Source of the DNA: an uncultured Collinsella sp.
GTDB taxonomy: Bacteria; Actinomycetota; Coriobacteriia; Coriobacteriales; Coriobacteriaceae
Length of the DNA: 9,333 nucleotides
Reading direction: 5' to 3'
Assembly (NCBI GenBank): GCA_902479205.1
Contig: CABSNX010000071.1
Span: forward strand, 1-9,333
The translations under genes and the position numbers were made by a program. The notes under the pieces were generated by a model. That model did no database searches and was not told the DNA's origin. It was given only the letters and a program-made list of their open reading frames with translations. Below are positions 1 to 5,479 of this stretch, in pieces. Within the stretch, counting starts at the first letter, position 1. The number at the start of each line of letters is the position of its first letter.

Positions 1-22
1 CGGAGATGTGTATAAGAGACAG
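1..22 (+). other. Nextera/Tn5 adapter remnant (assembly artefact)
   Basis: Bases 4-22 read AGATGTGTATAAGAGACAG, exactly the 19-bp Tn5 mosaic end used in Nextera libraries. The preceding CGG matches the adjoining bases of the read-2 adapter arm. Genomic sequence begins at base 23, where the hypA reading frame is still open. This is untrimmed adapter at a contig edge, not a native transposon end: no transposase gene or second end is present. Confidence 0.95.
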
Positions 23-358
23 CTCGATCTGCTTGATCATGGCCTCCTGGCCCTGCAGCAGGTATGTCTCGCCGCTGCCGCAATGGGGGCAGGTCTTGCC
101 GTGCTCGACCGTCGCGTAGTCGCAGCCGCACGCCTCGCAATGTGTCACGGCCTCGACGGGCTCCACAATAAGCTCCGCATCCTCGGTGATGGACTTTTTA
201 TCTGCCGCCCAGCGCCAAGCGTCGAGCAGCAAGTCGGGAACGACGCCCGAGACCTCGCCCAGCAGCAGCGTGACGCTCGAAACGCGACTCACGCCATTGG
301 CGCGCGCCACGTTCTCAACATCGCGAATGATGTGATAAACGATTCCCAATTCGTGCAC
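23..358 (-). CDS. hypA: Hydrogenase maturation nickel metallochaperone HypA (C-terminus cut)
   Basis: HypA delivers nickel, together with HypB, to the large subunit of [NiFe] hydrogenase in the cytoplasm. The 112 visible codons begin MHELGIVYHI; the N-terminal Met-His-Glu is the family's nickel-binding motif (His2). A four-cysteine zinc site follows, C74-x2-C77 and C90-x2-C93 (CEAC, CPHC). The family is about 113-118 residues long, so only a few C-terminal residues are missing, replaced by adapter. The start is GTG (358-356): it puts the invariant His at position 2, and no in-frame ATG lies just upstream. A GGCGG about 8 nt before it may serve as ribosome binding site, but it lies in the 3' arm of a strong hairpin. 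The flavoprotein gene upstream ends 191 bp away on the same strand. No hydrogenase gene is visible, so which enzyme it serves is unknown. Confidence 0.93.
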
Positions 359-366
359 TTTTTCTT

Positions 367-388
367 CCGCCGTTCTAACGAACGGCGG
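367..388. promoter_or_regulatory. Perfect 9-bp-arm palindrome over the hypA leader
   Basis: CCGCCGTTC (367-375), TAAC, GAACGGCGG (380-388) are perfect 9-bp arms around a 4-nt loop. On the hypA strand the hairpin ends 8 nt before the GTG start, and its 3' arm contains GGCGG, the best ribosome-binding-site candidate. It could be an RNA hairpin that limits translation, or a DNA operator. It is not an intrinsic terminator for either strand, since neither side has a downstream T-run. Confidence 0.6.
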
Positions 389-439
389 TCGATTTGACGC
401 TACGCGAGCCCCAGACGGGCGATCTGCCTTTCAATCGTC

Positions 440-464
440 GGGCATGGGCAAAAGCCCTATGCCC
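440..464. other. Bulged hairpin downstream of the flavoprotein gene
   Basis: GGGCATGGGC (440-449), loop AAAA, then GCCC-T-ATGCCC (454-464) form a 10-bp stem with one bulged base (T458). It lies 86 bp past the flavoprotein stop, in the 191-bp gap before hypA. No T-run follows on either strand, so it is not a textbook terminator, though it could protect the mRNA 3' end or act with Rho. The rest of the gap (359-549) shows no convincing gene or promoter. Confidence 0.4.
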
Positions 465-549
465 TCCTCTTTCAAGGCACCTCGCCACGCCTGGGACTCG
501 CTCGCTGTCCAACCGCCCCCTGCGCCGTTCGCTTTCTTGTTAGGTTCTT

Positions 550-2841
550 TTACTTCTTCCCGAATTTGATTTTGATTGCACGCTTCAAAGCATACTTGCC
601 GAGACTTGGGAGCTTTTGCTCGTATTTGACCATCGTGGAGCACTCGGGGCGATCTCGATCCAGGTGGATGGCGTCAAACGCGCACTTGGTGGTGCACAGG
701 CCGCAGCCGATGCACTTGTTGGGGTCGACGATCGAAGCACCGCAACCCAGGCAACGGGCGGTCTCGGCGCGCACCTGCTCTTCGGTAAAGGTCTCGACGT
801 ACTCGCTAAACGGCGCGGCCTTCTCGCGCTCGCGGTCCACGTGGGCAGCCTCGCGGCTCGCGTTGTCGTAGCTCTCGATCACGACATCGTCGCGGTCGAG
901 CGCGGTGTAGCGGCGCTGGTTGCGGCCGATGGTGAGCGTGGAGCCCGGCTGCACAAAGCGATGGATGGACACGGCGGCCTCGTGGCCGGCGGCGATGGCA
1001 TCGATGGCGAAGCTGGGGCCAGTATAGACATCGCCGCCCACAAAGATGTCGGGCTCAGCGGTCTGATAGGTCTGGGGGTCGGCAAGGGCACCCTGGCCGC
1101 GGCCAAGCTCCACCTTGGAGCCAGCCAGCAGGTCGCCCCACACAATGGACTGGCCAATCGACATGACGACACGGTCGGCATCGACACGGCGCAGATCGTT
1201 CTCGTCGTACTCGGGCGCAAACCGGCCCTCGTCGTCAAAGACACGCGTGCAGCGCTTGAAGGTGATACCGCACACACGGCCGGACTCGTCCAGGTGAACC
1301 TCCTTGGGACCCCAGCCGCAGCTGATGTGAGCGCCGTCCTCAACGGCCTCGCGACGCTCTTCCTCGCTGGCGGGCATCTGGGCCTCGCTCTCCAGGCAGA
1401 ACATCTCAACATGCTCGGAGCCCAGACGGCAGGCGTTGCGGGCCACGTCGATAGCCACGTTGCCGCCGCCCACTACGATGGTGCGGCCGGGTAGCGCGTC
1501 GATCTTGCCGCTGTTGACCTCGCGCAAAAAGTCGACGGCCACGGTCACGTCCTCGGCATCCTCGCCCGGAATACCGGCGAGGCGGCCGCCCTGGCAGCCA
1601 ATAGCCACGTAGAAGGCCTTAAAGCCCTGCGCGCGCAGCTCGTCGAGCGTCACATCGCGACCGACCTCCACGCCATAGCGGAACTCGGCACCCATCAGGC
1701 GAATGATCTCGACCTCGGCCTCGATAACGTCCTTCTCCAGCTTAAAGCTGGGAATACCGTAGGTGAGCATGCCGCCCGGGCGCTCGTTCTTCTCGAACAC
1801 GACGGGCTTATAGCCCTTCTCGGCCAGGTAGAAAGCGCAGGACAGACCGGCCGGTCCGGCACCGATAATGGCGATCTTCTGGTCGAAGCCGCCGGCACGC
1901 GTCGGGGTCACCACAGGTGAGACATAGCGGGTCGCGGCGTCCAGATCGCGCTGGGCGATAAACTTCTTGACCTCGTCGATGGCCACGGCGGCGTCCACAC
2001 GGCCGCGGGTGCAGGCGTCCTCGCAGCGGCGGTTGCACACACGGCCGCAGATAGCGGGCAGCGGGTTCTCGCGCTTGATGAGCGCCAGCGCCTCGTCATA
2101 GCGACCCTGCGCCGCGAGCTTCAGATAGCCCTGAACGGCAACGTGAGCGGGGCAAGCCGTCTTGCAAGGCGCGGTGCCGGACTCGTGCGTCTCGATACGG
2201 TTATCGTTGCGGTAGTTGGGCGACCACTTGGTGTGGTCCCACTTGGTGGCATCGGGCAGCTCCTGGCGCGGATACTCGGGCACCTGTCCGCCCGCCTTTT
2301 TGCTGCAGAGCTTCTGGCCGAGCTTGGCGGCACCGGACGGGCACACCTCAACGCAGCGACCGCAGGCCACGCACTTGTCCTTCTCGACCTTGGCGACATA
2401 GGCCGAGCGCGACAGGTTGGGCGTGTTGAACAGCTGCGAGGTGCGCAGGGCGTAGCACACGTTGACGTTGCAGTTGCAGATGGCGAAAATCTTGTTCTCG
2501 CCGTCGATGTTGGTGATCTGGTGCACAAAGCCGTTGTCCTCGGCCTGGCGCAGGATGTCGTAGACCTCGTCGCGGGTCACGTAATGGCCACGATCGGTCT
2601 CGACCACGTAGTCGGCCATATCGCCCACGGCGATGCACCAATCGGCCGGGTCGTCGGCGCAGCCCTCACCCATCACGCGACGGCTCGCGCGGCAGCTGCA
2701 GGTGCTAGCGGCATATTTACCCTCGTATTTGTCGAGCCAGTGCTCGATATGCTCAATCGGCACCGAGGTGCTCGCGGCGTCAATGGCCTTCTCGACCGGA
2801 ATGACGTGCATGCCGATACCGGCGCCTCCGGGCGGCACCAT
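550..2841 (-). CDS. Iron-sulfur flavoprotein, GltD/NfnB-like NAD(P)H oxidoreductase (main part)
   Basis: This 763-aa piece should move electrons between NAD(P)H, FAD and several Fe-S clusters in the cytoplasm. In order: a cysteine-rich N-terminal region (CSC at 48-50, C61, C69, CNCNVNVC at 122-129); a ferredoxin-type cluster C157/160/163/167; a GltD-like N-terminal Fe-S domain (C226, C230, C265, C269, C273, C277); the FAD dinucleotide fold GAGPAG (327-332); the NAD(P)H fold GGGNVAIDVA (458-467); the closing FAD motif around GGDVYTGP (602-609); a C-terminal cluster C710/713/716/720, preceded by CLGC at 697; and a lysine-rich tail. The fold matches glutamate synthase small subunit and NfnB, but the extra N-terminal clusters mean it is neither. 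No substrate domain is recognisable. The ATG at 2841 has a weak AAGG 8 nt upstream. However, the frame stays open back to the TAG that ends the upstream piece, so this is probably residues 163-925 of one ancestral protein. Confidence 0.85.
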   Translation of the reverse strand: MVPPGGAGIGMHVIPVEKAIDAASTSVPIEHIEHWLDKYEGKYAASTCSCRASRRVMGEGCADDPADWCIAVGDMADYVVETDRGHYVTRDEVYDILRQAEDNGFVHQITNIDGENKIFAICNCNVNVCYALRTSQLFNTPNLSRSAYVAKVEKDKCVACGRCVEVCPSGAAKLGQKLCSKKAGGQVPEYPRQELPDATKWDHTKWSPNYRNDNRIETHESGTAPCKTACPAHVAVQGYLKLAAQGRYDEALALIKRENPLPAICGRVCNRRCEDACTRGRVDAAVAIDEVKKFIAQRDLDAATRYVSPVVTPTRAGGFDQKIAIIGAGPAGLSCAFYLAEKGYKPVVFEKNERPGGMLTYGIPSFKLEKDVIEAEVEIIRLMGAEFRYGVEVGRDVTLDELRAQGFKAFYVAIGCQGGRLAGIPGEDAEDVTVAVDFLREVNSGKIDALPGRTIVVGGGNVAIDVARNACRLGSEHVEMFCLESEAQMPASEEERREAVEDGAHISCGWGPKEVHLDESGRVCGITFKRCTRVFDDEGRFAPEYDENDLRRVDADRVVMSIGQSIVWGDLLAGSKVELGRGQGALADPQTYQTAEPDIFVGGDVYTGPSFAIDAIAAGHEAAVSIHRFVQPGSTLTIGRNQRRYTALDRDDVVIESYDNASREAAHVDREREKAAPFSEYVETFTEEQVRAETARCLGCGASIVDPNKCIGCGLCTTKCAFDAIHLDRDRPECSTMVKYEQKLPSLGKYALKRAIKIKFGKK

Positions 2842-2874
2842 CGGCGTAGCCTTGGACAGCGGGCCTTTGGATGC

Positions 2875-2877
2875 CTA
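2875..2877 (-). other. In-frame amber codon splitting the flavoprotein
   Basis: On the minus strand the codons run TTT GAG TAG GCA TCC AAA GGC CCG CTG TCC AAG GCT ACG CCG ATG. The 150-aa and 763-aa frames are therefore the same frame, broken by this one stop. No frameshift is needed to join them. The 11 codons between stop and ATG contain no other stop. Confidence 0.9.
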
Positions 2878-3327
2878 CTCAAAGAACTTGGCATAGACCG
2901 GATGCTCCTCGAGCTGGCCCACGCGCATGTTGAGGAACTCGGCAGAACCCGGCACCAGCATGGGCAGAACCCACTGCTTGGCGCGCTCGGGGTTTTCCCA
3001 GTTGTACTCGAGCAGGCCCGTGTAGCTCATATCGTCGAGCATCTTCTCGATATCGGCCTCGGGCATGCCGGTGAGCTTGACCATCTCGGGCAGCGTATAG
3101 GGACGGCGCATCTTCATCTTGCAGAGCACTTCGGCCTGCTCGTCGGTCGCGGCCTCGGCAAACGACCAGTACTCGTAGCCCAGCAGCTCGTCGCGATGCA
3201 GCAGGCGGTTGGTGCAGTGCTCGCACAGTTTGACGATGGCCTCGCGCGGATGCTCCGGTATCGGCGGCACGAACTCCGCGCCGATATCGGGCTCGGTATA
3301 GCTAATCCCCGGTCCGTTGAGAATCAT
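2875..3327 (-). CDS. N-terminal piece of the Fe-S flavoprotein, ended by an in-frame TAG
   Basis: This gives 150 aa. I chose the ATG at 3327 rather than the upstream in-frame start near 3369 because AGAAGG sits about 7 nt before it and the upstream extension is basic low-complexity sequence. It contains a CEHC cysteine pair (35-38), a short helical region that may be a winged-helix-like fold (about 74-110), and a hydrophobic stretch ending in FFE. I recognise no catalytic domain. From memory of related anaerobe proteins, this region is normally the N-terminus of a single protein of about 900 residues that runs straight into the MVPPGG sequence. Here the frame stops at TAG (2877-2875), continues 11 codons and reaches the ATG of the 763-aa piece. 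Either the gene is broken by a nonsense change or it is expressed as two chains. It is divergent from tetR and probably controlled by it. Confidence 0.75.
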   Translation of the reverse strand: MILNGPGISYTEPDIGAEFVPPIPEHPREAIVKLCEHCTNRLLHRDELLGYEYWSFAEAATDEQAEVLCKMKMRRPYTLPEMVKLTGMPEADIEKMLDDMSYTGLLEYNWENPERAKQWVLPMLVPGSAEFLNMRVGQLEEHPVYAKFFE

Positions 3328-3388
3328 GGTTGTCCCTTCTCTTGCCACAGCCCGGCGAGACCGCGGCACCCCTCATTTTTGCAGGCCG

Positions 3389-3404
3389 GGCATGCCCCCA
3401 TGCC
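3389..3404. other. Short dyad in the flavoprotein leader
   Basis: GGCATG, CCCC, CATGCC form 6-bp perfect arms about 62 bp upstream of the flavoprotein start, probably within its 5' leader. It is GC-rich and could be a minor RNA hairpin. I see no riboswitch-like architecture around it. Confidence 0.3.
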
Positions 3405-3420
3405 GTTCACCCGCCATTAG

Positions 3421-3435
3421 TTGACATTGTGTCAA
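3421..3435. promoter_or_regulatory. Operator candidate 1 (TTGAC-N5-GTCAA)
   Basis: TTGACATTGTGTCAA is a 15-bp palindrome with TTGACA/TGTCAA arms and a 3-bp centre. It lies in the 189-bp divergent region between the flavoprotein and tetR genes and shares its outer arms with a second copy 23 bp away. Such paired palindromes beside a TetR gene are typical operators. For the minus-strand gene it would lie around or just past the transcription start. Confidence 0.65.
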
Positions 3436-3443
3436 AAATAGTA

Positions 3444-3458
3444 TTGACGAACCGTCAA
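3444..3458. promoter_or_regulatory. Operator candidate 2 (TTGAC-N5-GTCAA)
   Basis: TTGACGAACCGTCAA repeats the TTGAC...GTCAA arms of the first site with the same 15-bp length, starting 23 bp later (about two helical turns). On the minus strand a weak promoter, TTGAAT (3468-3463) and TACTAT (3443-3438) with a 19-bp spacer, would have this site between its -35 and -10 boxes, so binding would block it. A degenerate third copy (11 of 15 matching) may lie at 3475-3489. No clean plus-strand promoter is visible. Confidence 0.65.
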
Positions 3459-3516
3459 CAATATTCAAGACTGTTAGGCGAACGGTCAGGCAAAAGAGGA
3501 TGAAAGGCGGCAAAAC

Positions 3517-4179
3517 ATGGGCAACAACACAGCAGATACCTCTGTAGTCGATGCCATCCCCGCATCCGATAGCGCGGCAAAGCGCTTGACGGGCGACGAA
3601 CGCCGTCGCGAGATCCTCGATGCCGTGCGCACCGTGAGCTCTGAGCTGGGCGTGTCGCATCTATCCGTCTCGGCCGTGACCAAGCGAGCCGGCTGCACGC
3701 GCTCGCTGTTCTACCACTACTTTGCCGACATGGACGCCGCCGTCACCGCTGTTATGGACGAGGCGATCGACGGCTTTATCTCCGAGCTCGAGCAGTGGAA
3801 TGCCAACCGCACCGTCGGCGATATCGAGGGCGCGCTCGACACTGTCGCGCCGCTCTTTAAGCGTCTGGTCGCCAGCGGCCACGAACTGCCGCACACTCTG
3901 ACCTCCAACAGCGGCGCACTCTACGGCGGCTTTCTGCACAACGTGGTTCAGCGCGTGGCGCAGTATATCTGCGACACCACCGTGGTGGACTTTGTCGCCC
4001 ATCACGAGCTACGCATCGACCATGTCTACGAGACGTTCTACACCCTCATCATGGGTCTTTTGATGTATATCCGCACGCACCCCGATGTGCCCGACGAGAC
4101 GGTCAAGGAAATCATCGCCTCGACACTCCACATCGAGGGCTATACCGCCAAGTATCCGGAGCGCATGCCCCAGAACTGA
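3517..4179 (+). CDS. TetR/AcrR-family transcriptional regulator
   Basis: A 220-aa protein of normal TetR size. After a disordered, polar N-terminal extension of about 25 residues, residues 30-78 form the TetR DNA-binding domain. The helix-turn-helix region ends in the family signature SLFYHYF (63-69), followed by the usual helix of DMDAAVTAVM. The remaining 140 residues are helical and variable, as expected of a ligand-binding and dimerisation domain; the ligand cannot be predicted. The start is ATG at 3517 with GAAAGG about 9 nt upstream. It is the first gene of a two-gene plus-strand operon (63 bp to the next start) and is divergent from the flavoprotein. Two palindromes of one design lie between them, so autoregulation plus control of the flavoprotein is the simplest reading. 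Confidence 0.93.
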   Translation: MGNNTADTSVVDAIPASDSAAKRLTGDERRREILDAVRTVSSELGVSHLSVSAVTKRAGCTRSLFYHYFADMDAAVTAVMDEAIDGFISELEQWNANRTVGDIEGALDTVAPLFKRLVASGHELPHTLTSNSGALYGGFLHNVVQRVAQYICDTTVVDFVAHHELRIDHVYETFYTLIMGLLMYIRTHPDVPDETVKEIIASTLHIEGYTAKYPERMPQN

Positions 4180-4242
4180 CGACATTTGGCCAAACTGCCC
4201 GCGATCAGAAGAGGGGCCGCGGGCGTGTGAAAGGAGAGCAGC

Positions 4243-5250
4243 ATGCTGTTCGATGTTTGGGGTAGCGATACCCTTATCCACTGGGCCGGCTGGGCCATGG
4301 TCTTTATTGGCCTGATCGTGCTCAACGAGGTCGGCCGCCGCACCAAGCTGGGCGCGGCAATCATCTTTGGCGTGGCTCCGCTGGCCATGACCATCTACTG
4401 CGTCGCCATCGCCATCGGCGTTTCGCAGGGTGCCGAGTGGGCACTCACCAACCCCACCCATGTGTACCAGAACAGCTGGTTCCACTACGCCAAGGTATAC
4501 GCGGCGCTGGCCGGTTGCTGGGGCTTCATCGCCATTAAGTACCAGTGGGGAAAGATCGGCAAGGCGCATTGGTTCCGCGCGTGGCCGTTTGTGATCGTCG
4601 CCATCAACATCTTGATCGCCGTCGTGTCCGACTTCGAGAGCGCCTATCACTTCTTTGTCCTGGGCCAGTCCACTTGGGTCACCTCCGAAGGTGCTACGCA
4701 GCTGGCCGGCTGGAACAACGTGTTCAACGGCATCGCCGGTCTCATCAACATCTTCTGCATGACCGGTTGGTGGAGCGTCTACGCCTCCGAGGACAAGACC
4801 GATATGCTGTGGCCCGACATGACCTGGGTCTACATCATCGCCTACGATATCTGGAACTTCTGCTACACCTACAACTGCCTGCCCACCCACTCCTGGTTCT
4901 GCGGCTTTGCGCTGCTGCTGGCGCCCACCGTCGCCGCCTTTATCTGGAACAAGGGCGGCTGGATCCAGAACCGCGCCTTTACGCTGGCCATTTGGTGCAT
5001 GTTTGCCCAGGTGTTCCCGTACTTCCAGGAGGAGTCCATCTTTGTGACCCACTCCACGCTCGACCCCAGCGCCGCTACCGCGGTCTCGATCGCCGCGCTG
5101 ATCGCCAACGTCGCCGCAATCATCTACATCGCCTACCGTGCCAAGAAGCTCGGCCGCAACCCCTACAAGCAGGACGTCTTTGAGGGCACCAGCGATTGGG
5201 AGAAGGCCACTGCCCGCCGCGCCAAGGTTGATTACGCGCACGCCGAGTAA
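4243..5250 (+). CDS. Tryptophan-rich polytopic membrane protein, DUF5692-like
   Basis: A 335-aa integral membrane protein. Hydrophobic segments at roughly 11-27, 36-60, 83-99, 112-129, 159-175, 193-210, 216-235, 243-262 and 277-299 suggest eight or nine spans. It has 21 tryptophans (about 6 percent), many near segment ends, as in the GWW at 175-177. Charged residues between or inside spans include E29, D130, E132, H136, D202, E263 and E264; these could line a substrate path. A polar tail of about 35 residues follows the last span. It resembles the uncharacterised DUF5692 family; I make that assignment from memory. No known transporter signature or haem-ligand pattern is certain. AAGGAG (4231-4236) lies 6 nt before the ATG, the strongest ribosome binding site in the window. 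Sharing an operon with TetR suggests a role in handling the regulator's ligand, perhaps with the divergent flavoprotein as electron source; that is inference. Confidence 0.8.
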   Translation: MLFDVWGSDTLIHWAGWAMVFIGLIVLNEVGRRTKLGAAIIFGVAPLAMTIYCVAIAIGVSQGAEWALTNPTHVYQNSWFHYAKVYAALAGCWGFIAIKYQWGKIGKAHWFRAWPFVIVAINILIAVVSDFESAYHFFVLGQSTWVTSEGATQLAGWNNVFNGIAGLINIFCMTGWWSVYASEDKTDMLWPDMTWVYIIAYDIWNFCYTYNCLPTHSWFCGFALLLAPTVAAFIWNKGGWIQNRAFTLAIWCMFAQVFPYFQEESIFVTHSTLDPSAATAVSIAALIANVAAIIYIAYRAKKLGRNPYKQDVFEGTSDWEKATARRAKVDYAHAE

Positions 5251-5318
5251 CGCGCTGGTCGCTGTTGGCACTTGGGCATAGGCCCGCCCTCCAGGCTTTT
5301 CAATCCAATGTCTCGCAG

Positions 5319-5360
5319 AGCCCCCGGAAAGCGTTTCGCTCGCTTTCCGGGGGCTTTTTT
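5319..5360 (+). terminator. Strong intrinsic terminator after the tetR operon
   Basis: AGCCCCCGGAAAGCG (5319-5333) and its exact complement CGCTTTCCGGGGGCT (5341-5355) form a 15-bp stem around a 7-nt loop, followed by a six-T run (5355-5360). It ends the tetR-membrane protein operon. It also shows that the next gene is transcribed separately. Confidence 0.95.
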
Positions 5361-5368
5361 CATCCCGC

Positions 5369-5397
5369 TTGCATTCAAAAACACGCGCATATATAAA
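5369..5397 (+). promoter_or_regulatory. Promoter of the 500-aa membrane protein gene
   Basis: TTGCAT (5369-5374) and TATAAA (5392-5397) are separated by 17 bp, a good housekeeping-type match, directly after the terminator. It predicts a start near 5404 and a leader of about 75 nt. AT-rich TATATA overlaps the -10, so the exact hexamer could shift by 1-2 bp. Confidence 0.6.
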
Positions 5398-5400
5398 ATC

Positions 5401-5431
5401 GGATTTCAAATCCTGCGGCGGCCCTATAGGG
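5401..5431. promoter_or_regulatory. Two small palindromes at the predicted transcription start
   Basis: GGATTTCAAATCC (5401-5413, 6-bp arms, one central base) covers the predicted start site. CCCTATAGGG (5422-5431, perfect) follows 8 bp later. Both sit where a repressor would block the promoter, but their sequences differ and no matching regulator is identifiable here. Confidence 0.35.
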
Positions 5432-5479
5432 TCCCGTTTTTGGGTACAGTGTTGTCCCGATATTGAGCTTGGGGGATAT

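Noticed and set aside
1..22. A native Tn5 or IS50 end
   Set aside because: The sequence is the engineered mosaic end with adjoining adapter bases; it stops at the contig edge with no transposase.
8..397. 129-codon plus-strand open frame at the left edge
   Set aside because: It begins within the sequencing adapter and is antisense to hypA, whose nickel and zinc motifs are clear.
431..643. 70-codon minus-strand frame ending GLLPMPDD between the flavoprotein and hypA
   Set aside because: Its only start lies inside the flavoprotein gene in another frame, and the non-overlapping part has no start codon or ribosome binding site. A decayed gene end cannot be excluded, but nothing supports it.
2875..2877. 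Recoding of TAG as pyrrolysine
   Set aside because: No pylT or pyl genes are visible, and a methyltransferase context is absent; a mutation, an error or a gene split is simpler.
2143..3420. 425-codon open frame on the plus strand opposite the flavoprotein
   Set aside because: It is antisense to a gene with clear domains, has low-complexity His/Gly/Leu-rich composition typical of GC-rich shadows, and lacks a convincing ribosome binding site.
4009..5409. 466-codon open frame on the minus strand opposite tetR and the membrane protein
   Set aside because: It is a shadow of two well-supported genes and runs across the intrinsic terminator at 5319-5360; the composition is Gly/Asp/Val-rich without domain features.
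5369..5479. 37-codon upstream extension of the 500-aa membrane protein
   Set aside because: It would begin at the -35 box and cross the predicted transcription start; the ATG at 5480 follows a purine-rich GGGGGA.
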